A stretch of DNA of 64,000 nt, from assembly GCA_037045645.1 (NCBI GenBank), contig JBAOIH010000004.1, forward strand, positions 1-64,000. The letters run 5' to 3'. The position numbers and the translations under genes were made by a program. The number at the start of each line of letters is the position of its first letter. The first letter of the stretch is position 1. The notes under the pieces are model-generated. The model saw nothing but the letters and a program-made list of their open reading frames with translations, did not search any database and was not told where the DNA came from. The DNA comes from Nocardioides sp. (GTDB taxonomy: Bacteria; Actinomycetota; Actinomycetes; Propionibacteriales; Nocardioidaceae). This document shows, in pieces, positions 32,972 through 41,859 of this stretch.

Positions 32972-34104
32972 AGGTCGCGATCACCGGAGGCTACGGGTTC
33001 TTGGGCTGGCACCTGGCGTGCCGGTTGCGAGCCCAGCACGGTCTGGAACCAGTACGGCTGGGCCGCGCGGATTTCGCGGACTCTGAGCGTCTGGCGGCGC
33101 GCCTTGCCGACGTCGACGTCGTCTACCACGTCGCGGGGGTCAACCGGGCTGACTCCGATGCCGAGGTCGAGCAGGGCAACGTCGCGCTCGCCACTGCTTT
33201 GGGGCAAGCGATCGAGGGCCGCCCCGTCGACGTGGTCTTCGCAAACTCGGTTCAAGCGGAGTTGGACAATGCGTACGGTCGCGGCAAGGCGGCGGCGGCC
33301 GGGGTGCTGGCTGACGTCGTGACCGCGTCCGGTGGTCGATTCGCGGACCGGCTGCTGCCGAATCTCTTCGGCGAACACGGGCTACCGCAGTACAACTCCT
33401 TCGTCGCGACCTTCGCGCACGAGGTGGCCGCGGGACGTACGCCCACAGTCACCGGCGACAGGGATATCCCCTTGCTCCACGTGCAGGATGCGGCCTCGGC
33501 GTTGGTCGAGGCGGTCGGCGGCAGTGACTCGCTCGTCGTGCCCGGTGAACCCCACGGGATCGGGGAGGTGCTGGAGTTCCTGCAACGCACCCACGACTTG
33601 TACGCCACCCGCGGGGAGATCCCCGCACTTGAGTCGAAGTTCGCGGTGAATCTCTTCAACACCTACCGGGCCGCAGCCTTCCCCGGGATGTGGCCGCTCT
33701 CGCCCGAGGTCTTCGCCGACAACCGGGGTGATCTGTTCGAGACCGTGCGCGCGCATGGCGGGACGGGACAGGCTTTCGTGTCGACAACCCTGCCCGGACA
33801 GGGCCGAGGCGAGCACTACCACCTGCACAAGGTGGAGCGGTTCTTCGTAATCAAGGGGACCGCCCAGATCCAATTGCGACGACTCCTGCACGACGACGTC
33901 GTGACCTTCACACTGAGCGGTGACCGACCGTCATTCGTCGACATGCCCACCTTGTGGGTGCACAACATCCGCAACGTCGGTGACGACGAACTCGTCACGA
34001 TGTTCTGGGCCGATCAACTGCTGGATCGTGACAACCCCGATCAGTATCCGGAAATGGTCGCCCAGCCGGACAACGCCCAGCCGGAGAACGCCCAGCCGGA
34101 ATGA
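32968..34104 (+). CDS. capF: Bifunctional epimerase/reductase CapF (WbjC-like)
   Basis: Second enzyme of the UDP-L-FucNAc pathway. Residues 1-245 form a reductase Rossmann domain (MKVAITGGYGFLGWHLACRL); residues 255-365 form a cupin that epimerises C3 (GRGEHYHLHKVERFFVIKG supplies the zinc ligands). ATG 32968 overlaps the previous stop. The tail repeats AQPDN and AQPEN, unusual for the family. 378 aa, otherwise normal. Confidence 0.92.
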   Translation: MKVAITGGYGFLGWHLACRLRAQHGLEPVRLGRADFADSERLAARLADVDVVYHVAGVNRADSDAEVEQGNVALATALGQAIEGRPVDVVFANSVQAELDNAYGRGKAAAAGVLADVVTASGGRFADRLLPNLFGEHGLPQYNSFVATFAHEVAAGRTPTVTGDRDIPLLHVQDAASALVEAVGGSDSLVVPGEPHGIGEVLEFLQRTHDLYATRGEIPALESKFAVNLFNTYRAAAFPGMWPLSPEVFADNRGDLFETVRAHGGTGQAFVSTTLPGQGRGEHYHLHKVERFFVIKGTAQIQLRRLLHDDVVTFTLSGDRPSFVDMPTLWVHNIRNVGDDELVTMFWADQLLDRDNPDQYPEMVAQPDNAQPENAQPE

Positions 34105-34166
34105 GTGTCCCGGCGCTGCCCAAGCCGATTGAAGCGCAGGGCCGCCGGGCTGAGAGGATGACGCCC

Positions 34167-35324
34167 ATGAAGGTGATGACGATCGTCGGGACGCGTCCCG
34201 AGATCATCCGGCTCGCTCGGGTGATGGCGCGACTGGACGCGACCGAGGGAATCGAGCACGTCCTGGTCCACACCGGCCAGAACTATGACCATCAGTTGAA
34301 TCAAGTGTTCTTCGACGATCTGCAATTGCGCCAGCCCGACCACTACCTCGGAGTGGACACGGCCAGCCTTGGCGCCGTTCTGGGCGGTGTCCTCGCGGAG
34401 ACCGAGAAGGTGTTGCTCGCAGAGCGACCGGACGCGGTCCTCGTCCTCGGTGACACGAACTCGTGCATCGCCACCCTGATGGCCAAGCGGATGAAGATCG
34501 CGACGTATCACATGGAAGCCGGCAACCGCTGCTTTGACGAGAACGTGCCGGAGGAGACCAACCGCCGGCTCGTCGACCACGTCGCGGACTTCAACCTGGC
34601 CTACACCGAGCACGCCCGCCGCAATCTGCTCGCCGAGGGCCTGCACCCACGCCGCATCATCGTGACTGGCTCGCCGATGCGAGAAGTGCTGGAGAAGTTC
34701 ACCGCCGAGATCGAAGGTTCCGACATCTTGTCGCGTCTGGACCTCACCGAGGGGGGCTACTTCCTGGTCAGCGCGCACCGTGAGGAGAACGTCGACTCTC
34801 CGGAGCGGCTCGGCATGCTGCTCGACTGCCTGGGCGCGGTCTGGGATCGCTGGCAGCTACCGATCGTGGTGTCGACCCATCCGCGGACCCGCAAGCGCCT
34901 CGAGGCGCTCGGGCGCGCGGTCGAGGGCGACGTCAGGTGGCTCGAACCCTTCGGCTTCCACGACTACAACCACCTGCAGCTGAAAGCCGCATGCGTGCTC
35001 TCCGACTCCGGCACCATCTCGGAGGAGTCCTCGATCCTGGGATTCCCCGCAATCACGTTGCGGGACTCGATCGAACGCCCGGAGGCACTCGACTCCGGGT
35101 CGATCATCATGACCGGACTCAACCGTGACGACGTCGTCGCGGCTGTCGGTCTGGCGATGGCTGACGGTGCGGTCAGCTCCTCGATGCCCGCCGGGTACGA
35201 GATCTCGGACACGAGCAACAGGGTGGTGCGGTTCATCGTCTCCACCGCGTCACGAAACCATGTGTGGTCCGGCGTGCGGGTCAACCGCGATTCGGCGACC
35301 GCCGACCGAAACGGAGAATCATGA
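34167..35324 (+). CDS. capG: UDP-N-acetylglucosamine 2-epimerase family enzyme CapG (WbjD-like)
   Basis: Third enzyme of the pathway: 2-epimerisation to give UDP-L-FucNAc. MKVMTIVGTRPEIIRLARVM, YHMEAGNRCFDENVPEETNR, VSAHREENVD and DSGTISEESSILGFPAITLR are all present; MEAGNRCFDE is the CapG rather than the WecB version. ATG 34167 follows GAGAGG and gives 385 aa; an in-frame ATG at 34101 would add 22 residues. It overlaps the next gene by four bases. Confidence 0.92.
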   Translation: MKVMTIVGTRPEIIRLARVMARLDATEGIEHVLVHTGQNYDHQLNQVFFDDLQLRQPDHYLGVDTASLGAVLGGVLAETEKVLLAERPDAVLVLGDTNSCIATLMAKRMKIATYHMEAGNRCFDENVPEETNRRLVDHVADFNLAYTEHARRNLLAEGLHPRRIIVTGSPMREVLEKFTAEIEGSDILSRLDLTEGGYFLVSAHREENVDSPERLGMLLDCLGAVWDRWQLPIVVSTHPRTRKRLEALGRAVEGDVRWLEPFGFHDYNHLQLKAACVLSDSGTISEESSILGFPAITLRDSIERPEALDSGSIIMTGLNRDDVVAAVGLAMADGAVSSSMPAGYEISDTSNRVVRFIVSTASRNHVWSGVRVNRDSATADRNGES

Positions 35325-37444
35325 AGCAAGTAGTGCAGTCAACCGGCAAGGGCACCCTGTCCGTGCTGGACGTGCCGGCTCCGGACGCGGGCCCGACCGA
35401 CGTACTGGTCGAGACCACTCGGTCGTTGGTGTCGTCGGGCACTGAGCGGGCGCTTCGCGAACTCGCCCAGTCCTCCCTCCTCAAGAAGGCGCAGAAGCGG
35501 CCCGACCTGGTCAAGCAGGTGCTCAACCGGGTGAAGTCCGACGGGCTGCGCAAGACCTTCACCGCCGTTCGGGACAAACTCGACGCGGTCACACCACTGG
35601 GCTACTCCGCCGCCGGAGTCGTCGTCGCGTGCGGTGAGCACGCCCCGTTGCTCGCCCCCGGCACGAGGGTCGCCACCGCCTCGGTAGGACATGCCGAGAT
35701 GCAGGTCGTACCCGGGTTGCTGGCGGTGCCGGTGCCCGATGCCGTGACCGACGAGGAGGCCGCCTTCGGCGCCGTGGCCGCGATCGCGATGCACGGCCTG
35801 CACCAGTCGGGGCTGATGCTGGGCGACACGGTCGTGGTCGCCGGACTGGGTCTGGTCGGGCAACTGACCGCGCGACTGGCCGTCGCCGCCGGTTTGAAGG
35901 TCATCGGGATCGACCCCCAGGCCGGAGTAGTGGCTTTGGCCGAGCAGCACGGTGCTCTCGCGATCGTGGAGAGTGGTGACGCGACCACCCAGGCGATCCG
36001 TGACCTGACCGGCGGTCGGCTCGCCGACGCCGTCGTGATCACCGCGTCCACTGCGAGCTCGGAGCCGGTCATGCGTGGCGTCGAGCGGGTCCGTGAACGC
36101 GGTCGGGTGATCGTCGTCGGGGACGTCGGCCTGGACATCGACCGTACGCCCTTCTACGTCAAGGAGGTGGACCTGCGCTTCGCCCGCTCGTACGGCCCGG
36201 GTCGCTACGACCCTCGCTTCGAGGCGCAAGCACTGGACTACCCGGTCGGCTACGTGCCGCGTACGCAACGGACGAACATCGCGGCCTACCTCGACCTGGT
36301 CGCGCGCCGGCGCCTCCAGGTCAGCGACCTGGTGTCCAAGACCTTCCCGATCGCCGACGCGGTCGACGCGTACGAGACTCTCAGCACCAACCGCGACATC
36401 CTGGCGATCCAGTTCACCTACGACCGGGAGACCGACCGGGCGAAGACCGTCAAGGTGGGTGCCGGCGCTCGTACGCCCGGTGGCGTGGCACTGATCGGCA
36501 CCGGCGACTTCGTGGGGTCGACCCTGTTGCCGGCCATGCAGTCGACCGGGTGGGGGCAGATCAACGTCGTGGCCTCCTCCGGAGGACTCTCCGCGACGGC
36601 GTTGGCCAAGCGCGCGGGCATCCCCGAGGTGAGCTCGGACGCCGACGCGGTGATCGCCCGCGACGACGTGGACACCGTCTTCATCGCCACCCGCCACGAC
36701 AGCCACGCACGTCTGGCCGTCCAAGGCCTGACAGCCGGCAAGAACGTCTACTGCGAGAAGCCGCTCGCGATCGACGAGGCCGAGTTCGACGAGGTCGTCG
36801 AAGCGCTCGGCGAGAACCCGGGACTGCTCTGGCTGGGCTTCAACCGTCGCTACAGCGAGATGGTCACTCGTGCGAAGTCGTTGCTCGGTCAGGGGACCAC
36901 GCCGATGACGGTGCACTACCGAGTCTCTGCGGGGGCGCTGCCCGACACCCACTGGCTCAAGGATCCCCGCCAGGGCGGGCGGTTGTTGGGCGAGGTGTGC
37001 CACTTCGTCGACACCTCGACGTGGCTGATCGGGGCCGAGCCGGTCTCAGTGACCGCCTTGGGCCGCTCGGACGCGAGCACGGTGTTGCAGGAGGACGTGA
37101 CCTTGATGGTGGGGTACGCGAACGGTGCCACCAGCACGATCGAATACATCACCGACGCGCACTCCAGTACGCCCAAGGAACGCATCGAGATCATGGGGCG
37201 GGGCCACACGGTCATCATCGATGACTTCAAGACGATGACCTGTGACGGCGAAGCGGTGACCGGTGTCGGGACCGGCAAGGGCCACGCTGACGGGCTGCGG
37301 ACGTTCCGTGAGCAACTGCGCGCGACCAACCGCGACCCGCGACACCTCCAAGTCAGCCTGAGTACGGCGCAGACCATGATCGCCGCGATCGCGTCCTTGG
37401 CTGATGGCCGGCGTGTCGACGTGGAGCCGGTCAAGCTCGCGTGA
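35321..37444 (+). CDS. Bi-domain oxidoreductase (MDR alcohol dehydrogenase-like plus Gfo/Idh/MocA)
   Basis: A 707-residue fusion. Residues 1-370 are a medium-chain dehydrogenase-like domain (TPLGYSAAGVVVACGEH, VVVAGLGLVGQLTARLAVAA) that lacks the usual structural zinc cysteines. Residues 385-705 are a Gfo/Idh/MocA dehydrogenase (GVALIGTGDFVGSTLLPAM, with the AGKNVYCEKPLAI motif). Such fusions occur in O-antigen and capsule loci next to heparinase-like proteins, as here. They may modify a nucleotide- or lipid-linked sugar, but the reaction is unknown to me. Confidence 0.85.
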   Translation: MKQVVQSTGKGTLSVLDVPAPDAGPTDVLVETTRSLVSSGTERALRELAQSSLLKKAQKRPDLVKQVLNRVKSDGLRKTFTAVRDKLDAVTPLGYSAAGVVVACGEHAPLLAPGTRVATASVGHAEMQVVPGLLAVPVPDAVTDEEAAFGAVAAIAMHGLHQSGLMLGDTVVVAGLGLVGQLTARLAVAAGLKVIGIDPQAGVVALAEQHGALAIVESGDATTQAIRDLTGGRLADAVVITASTASSEPVMRGVERVRERGRVIVVGDVGLDIDRTPFYVKEVDLRFARSYGPGRYDPRFEAQALDYPVGYVPRTQRTNIAAYLDLVARRRLQVSDLVSKTFPIADAVDAYETLSTNRDILAIQFTYDRETDRAKTVKVGAGARTPGGVALIGTGDFVGSTLLPAMQSTGWGQINVVASSGGLSATALAKRAGIPEVSSDADAVIARDDVDTVFIATRHDSHARLAVQGLTAGKNVYCEKPLAIDEAEFDEVVEALGENPGLLWLGFNRRYSEMVTRAKSLLGQGTTPMTVHYRVSAGALPDTHWLKDPRQGGRLLGEVCHFVDTSTWLIGAEPVSVTALGRSDASTVLQEDVTLMVGYANGATSTIEYITDAHSSTPKERIEIMGRGHTVIIDDFKTMTCDGEAVTGVGTGKGHADGLRTFREQLRATNRDPRHLQVSLSTAQTMIAAIASLADGRRVDVEPVKLA

Positions 37445-38754
37445 GCGAGATCCGTTCCCAGCGGGGCGACGGATCGGACTCCGTGCCGACGGTGGTCGTG
37501 CGTACGGCCCGGTGGGCCGCCCTGGGCAGCGTGGTGGCCGCCGTGGCGACGCGGTACCTGCTGGACTCCGCGGTGGCCCGGGGCTCGTCACTGGCGTTCT
37601 TCGGTGACTACGCGCTGATGATGACGCTGGGGCTGCTGCTCGGCTCGATCGCGCCGTTGGGTCTTCCCGAGGTCGGCAACCGGTATGTGGCGGATCTGAT
37701 TCGTGCTGGTGAGGCGCAACAGGTCCGGTGGTATCTCGCCTTGACCTCGGGGCTGGCGGTGCTGTTGGGCTTGGTGCTCGCGGGAGCGGTCGCCTTGCTG
37801 CAACCGCTCATCGGGCTGGAGGCGCCGGGGCTCGGACTGTCCTTGGCCCTGGTCGTGCCGAGCGTCGGACTGCTCTTGGCCAGGCGCGGTCAGGCACTGC
37901 AACTCGGGGGCGGCAACGCCGTCCTGTTCGCACCCGGACTCAGTACGGGGTTGTCGGTGCTCCTGCTGATCGCGCTGCTCGTGTCCGGTGTGACGGTCAC
38001 CTTGCCGTGGGCCGGGGCGTGTGTGGCAGTGGGCAACGTGCTCATCGCGTTCGGCGTCTGTCGACCGCGGATCCCGGGTGCGAGCTCGGGCCGCCTGGGT
38101 TCGTTGCCGTCGGCCGTACGCGGTTGGATCCGCTCCGGCCTGCAGGCGGTATCCAACGCCGTGGCCTCACTGGTGCTCACGCAAGGCGACATCATCGTGA
38201 TCGGGCTGCTGGCCCTCGACTCCTCAGCAGGCGCGTACGCCGCGGCCTCCCGGCTCGCCCTCGTGGTGACCTTGGCGCTGGGTGGGCTGATCCCTCGGGA
38301 GGCGCCGATCCTGGGTCGCCTCGTGGCCGAGGGTGACCCCGGGGGTGCCTGGAAGCAGTATCGACAGGCCAGCATGCTCTCCGGAGCGATGGGGACCGCC
38401 TTGTGCCTTGGCTTGTGGCTCCTGGGTGAGCCGATCCTGGAGGCGTTCGTGCCGGGCTCGGGAGTCGCGGCTGGCTGGCTCGCTGTGTTGGCCGTGGGTC
38501 GCCTGGTGTCGTCCTTCGTCGGGCCGGGGGCCGAACTGCTGATCGCCTTCGGGCAGCAACGCCTCGCGGCCCGCTGCTCGTGGCTCGGTGCCGTCGTTGC
38601 CGTGGCCCTGATGTTCGCGCTGTTCCCCGTGTGGGGTCCGATGGGAGTCGCGGTCGGAGCGACTTTGGGGATGCTGGTCCGGTCCAGTGGTCACTTCCTG
38701 GCCGCAAGGCATGTCACCAATCGTGAGATCCAACTTGTCGAAACGGAGCGGTGA
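37441..38754 (+). CDS. wzx: Wzx-like oligosaccharide flippase
   Basis: Polytopic membrane protein of 437 aa with about 12 hydrophobic segments in the polysaccharide transport (MATE/MVF-like) pattern: VVAAVATRYLLDSAVARGSS near the start, LTQGDIIVIGLLALDSSAGA in the middle. It would flip the lipid-linked repeat unit across the membrane. GTG 37441 lies in the stop of the oxidoreductase, and its own stop overlaps the next gene. Assignment rests on topology and context. Confidence 0.82.
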   Translation: MSEIRSQRGDGSDSVPTVVVRTARWAALGSVVAAVATRYLLDSAVARGSSLAFFGDYALMMTLGLLLGSIAPLGLPEVGNRYVADLIRAGEAQQVRWYLALTSGLAVLLGLVLAGAVALLQPLIGLEAPGLGLSLALVVPSVGLLLARRGQALQLGGGNAVLFAPGLSTGLSVLLLIALLVSGVTVTLPWAGACVAVGNVLIAFGVCRPRIPGASSGRLGSLPSAVRGWIRSGLQAVSNAVASLVLTQGDIIVIGLLALDSSAGAYAAASRLALVVTLALGGLIPREAPILGRLVAEGDPGGAWKQYRQASMLSGAMGTALCLGLWLLGEPILEAFVPGSGVAAGWLAVLAVGRLVSSFVGPGAELLIAFGQQRLAARCSWLGAVVAVALMFALFPVWGPMGVAVGATLGMLVRSSGHFLAARHVTNREIQLVETER

Positions 38755-40742
38755 TGCGCGCACGGATAGCACACGTGGCCTCCCCGTACGTCCGGCGAAT
38801 CCGCCGGATCAGGGAGGCGCCCGCCTCGTTCTTGGCGTGGAAGGTGCGTGAGGCCGCCATCAGTCGGCTCTGGTCGCGGCGCTACGCCCGTGCCGCAGAT
38901 TCGGGTACGAGTCCGTCGTCCCCGTCCCGGGCCTTTCTCCGCGCCTGTGACCCGTTCGCGCGTGCGTACGCGCCGGTGGCCACCAGCCTCGCCGACCGTG
39001 CCCATCTCGACTGGGTGCTCGCGCGGGCCCAGGCCGCCAAAGCCGGGCGCGTCCAGGTCCTGGGGTTCGGAGAGCTCGACTTCGGAGCGCCGATCAACTG
39101 GAGCCTCGACGCGGCTCATGGTGTGGAGTGGGGCGACGGCCCCGGCCTCCAGTTGCCCCTGGTGCCGGGCGATCTCCACGGGGACATCAAGGTCCCGTGG
39201 GAGCTCAACCGCCTGCAGTTCGTGACCAACCTGGCGCAGGCCCACCTGTTGACCGGCGAGCAGGCGTACGTCGACCAGACCCGTGGCGTGCTGAAGCAGT
39301 GGCGCGCAGCGAACCCCGTCGGGTTGGGAGTCGCGTGGTCGTGCGCCATGGAAGTGGCGATCCGGGGGATGAACCTGGTGGCCACATTCGCGATGGTGTG
39401 GCCGGAGTTGGGTGAAGCCGAAAAGTCCGACGCGGCGACCATGCTGCAGGAGCATCTGGACTTCCTGCGCCGTCACCCCGAGCGCAGCGACATCTCGGGC
39501 AACCACTACCTGGTCGATCTGGGTGTGACGCTCCAACTCGCCCTGGTGCTCGGTCAGGGTGACGTCAAAGGCACCACCCGGCGCGACGCCGAGAGATTCT
39601 TCGCCGAGGTTCGCGCGCAGTTCGCGCCGGACGGGATGCACTTCGAGTTCGCCACCAACTATCACCGCTACATGACCGAGTTGGTGCTGCTCACCGTCGC
39701 CGAGTGTGACCGGTTCGGACTTGGGGTGCCGCCAGACGTCAGGTCGATCGCGTTACGAGCAGCCGACGTCTGCCAGATGCTGGCCGGTGGCGCAACGCTG
39801 CCGCTGATCGGGGACTGCGACTCGGGAGAGTTCCTGGTCGTCGCGGACGACCCCTCCAACGATCCCCGCCGCGTGAGGGAGTTGGCTCGCGCGGTCGGAT
39901 CCCAGGCGGAGACTGCGTGCCTGCCCGCCGTGGCCTGGATGCTCGCGATCCCGTACGCCGATCGCGGGCCTGCTGAGCAGACCGCGCCGGTCGCGACGGA
40001 GGTGGCCACGGTCGATGGGTTCGGCGTTCTGCAACGCGGAAGTGCCCACCTGGTCGTCCGAGCCGGAGCTCCGGGGCTCGGCGGGCGCGGAGGCCATGAC
40101 CACAGTGATCTCACCTCGCCGGTTCTGCGCCTGGGCGGTCGTGACCTTCTGGTCGATCCGGGTACGTGGACCTACACCTACTCACGGTCGGCGAGGCTCC
40201 ACGAGCTGGCTGCCGCCCAGCACAACATGCTGCTGGTCGAGGGAGATGATCCGTCGCCCGCGATCGAAGGCTCGGTGATGCCTACTGTCTCGATCAACAC
40301 CAGCGGGTCATTGCGGATCGCGAGCGACGGCTCCGGCTTGGTCGCGGGTCACGACGGCTGGTCGAGAGGCGAGCGTCCGGTGGCGTACGAGCGCACGTTG
40401 TCGTGTGACGAGACCGGAACTGTCGCCACCATCGTGGACAGCCTCAAGGGCGAGGGCCGGCGGGGGCTGCACTGGTCGTGGCATCTCGCACCGGGCCTCG
40501 ACGCGAAGCCCCGGACGGACTCACACTGGGACATCCTGGAGGTGGAGTCGGGACTCGTGTGCGCCTCGATGCTGGTGCAGCACGCGGGGCCGGTGACAAT
40601 CACCTGCGACGACTATTGGTTCTCTGCTGCCTACGGTTCCCGGGTCCTGGCCCGCGTGCTGCGAGTGAGAGCCGAGGGCGAGTTGCCGAGTCGGTCGCAG
40701 ACTACTTTCGAATGGAGAGATGAACACCATGGGAAAGCGTGA
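38754..40742 (+). CDS. Heparinase II/III-like protein
   Basis: A 662-residue protein with an alpha/alpha toroid (about 90-370: RGMNLVATFAMVW, DISGNHYLVDLGVTL, FATNYHRYMTELVL) and a C-terminal beta-sandwich (about 400-640: GRGGHDHSDLTSPVLRLGGR, HELAAAQHNMLLVEG). His and Tyr residues of the lyase site (SGNHY, NYHRY) are kept. No signal peptide is seen. Such proteins occur with bi-domain oxidoreductases in O-antigen loci, so a biosynthetic or editing role is more likely than catabolism. GTG 38751 is an alternative start. Confidence 0.82.
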   Translation: MRARIAHVASPYVRRIRRIREAPASFLAWKVREAAISRLWSRRYARAADSGTSPSSPSRAFLRACDPFARAYAPVATSLADRAHLDWVLARAQAAKAGRVQVLGFGELDFGAPINWSLDAAHGVEWGDGPGLQLPLVPGDLHGDIKVPWELNRLQFVTNLAQAHLLTGEQAYVDQTRGVLKQWRAANPVGLGVAWSCAMEVAIRGMNLVATFAMVWPELGEAEKSDAATMLQEHLDFLRRHPERSDISGNHYLVDLGVTLQLALVLGQGDVKGTTRRDAERFFAEVRAQFAPDGMHFEFATNYHRYMTELVLLTVAECDRFGLGVPPDVRSIALRAADVCQMLAGGATLPLIGDCDSGEFLVVADDPSNDPRRVRELARAVGSQAETACLPAVAWMLAIPYADRGPAEQTAPVATEVATVDGFGVLQRGSAHLVVRAGAPGLGGRGGHDHSDLTSPVLRLGGRDLLVDPGTWTYTYSRSARLHELAAAQHNMLLVEGDDPSPAIEGSVMPTVSINTSGSLRIASDGSGLVAGHDGWSRGERPVAYERTLSCDETGTVATIVDSLKGEGRRGLHWSWHLAPGLDAKPRTDSHWDILEVESGLVCASMLVQHAGPVTITCDDYWFSAAYGSRVLARVLRVRAEGELPSRSQTTFEWRDEHHGKA

Positions 40743-41859
40743 CATCGTCTTCGTTCGCATGCTTGCGCAACCCGTGCCGAGGGTCGCACGGATGATCCAC
40801 GCCGCCAAGGACAGGGGTTGGCGTACGACCTACGTAGGTGCGCACCGAGAGCCGGGCTTGGCCGCACGGGAGATGTGGGAGGACGACACGACACTGCGAC
40901 GAGTCGGCCCGCTCCTGCCCAACCTGAACGGCAAAGGCGCAGCCCAGTACGTGTACGGCTTGCTCGCCTTCAATTTCGCCGTGTTCAGGGTCTTGTTGAA
41001 GATCCGTCCCAGGGTCGTCCATGCCTCCGATCTGGAGGCCGCCCCCGCGGCGCTGCTGTGGCGGCTGGTCTCGCGCGCCCGGGTGATCTACAACGTCCAC
41101 GACAACTACGCCGATCGATACAATCTGCCCGGCCCGGTCCGGGCGGTGCTCAATCGCCTGGAGGGTCTGGCCGTTCGCGCCAGCACCGTGGCGCTCGTGC
41201 CGGAACCGTTCCGCAGGGATGCCCTTCCGCGGTGGTGTCGAGAGCGCATCGAGGTGGTCCGCAACGCGCCCGAGCCGTTGGACGTGACGCTCCCCAACCC
41301 GGATTTCGGCCAGCGTCCCATTCGGATCCTCTATGCGGGATGGATCGATGCCGGTCGCGGCGTCCAGGAACTGATCGATCTCGCCGACGCACACGCGGGC
41401 CTGGTCGAGGTCGTGATCGCGGGAAGCGGCGATGAAGAACTCACCCAGAGAGTGCGGGAGAGTCGTGCCACGTATCTGGGCTACGTCAACTATGCAGACT
41501 CGCTCGATCAGATGCGGGCGGCGGATTTCATTGCCGCCATCTATGCGCCCACGCGGCCGATCAACCAGATGGCCGCCCCCAACAAGATCGCCGAGGCACT
41601 CGCTCTCGGTCGCCCGATCGTCACCAACGCAGAAGTCCTGATGACAGCGGGGCCGGAATTCGACGACTGCGCGATCCGGATTCCATTCGCGCGGGTGACC
41701 GAACTGGCTACAGCATTGGCAGACCTCAGGTCTGCGGGACCTGACGAGTACGCCGCGATGTGTGACGCGGCCAGGAAGGCCTACGATTCGCTGTATTCTT
41801 GGCAGGAGATGTCCGCTGCGATGGACAACGTTCTCGATTCTGCCGGAGTTGCTCGATGA
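40720..41859 (+). CDS. Family 4 glycosyltransferase
   Basis: A 379-residue GT-B enzyme. MNTMGKRDIVFVRMLAQPVP starts the N-domain; VHASDLEAAPAALLWRLV and IYNVHDNYADRYNLPGP are GT4-like; IRILYAGWIDAGRGVQELID and AAPNKIAEALALGRPIVTNA form the donor site. It overlaps the end of the heparinase-like gene by 23 bases and the polymerase gene by four. Acceptor and donor sugars are unknown; ManNAcA from wecB/wecC is a candidate donor. Confidence 0.85.
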   Translation: MNTMGKRDIVFVRMLAQPVPRVARMIHAAKDRGWRTTYVGAHREPGLAAREMWEDDTTLRRVGPLLPNLNGKGAAQYVYGLLAFNFAVFRVLLKIRPRVVHASDLEAAPAALLWRLVSRARVIYNVHDNYADRYNLPGPVRAVLNRLEGLAVRASTVALVPEPFRRDALPRWCRERIEVVRNAPEPLDVTLPNPDFGQRPIRILYAGWIDAGRGVQELIDLADAHAGLVEVVIAGSGDEELTQRVRESRATYLGYVNYADSLDQMRAADFIAAIYAPTRPINQMAAPNKIAEALALGRPIVTNAEVLMTAGPEFDDCAIRIPFARVTELATALADLRSAGPDEYAAMCDAARKAYDSLYSWQEMSAAMDNVLDSAGVAR

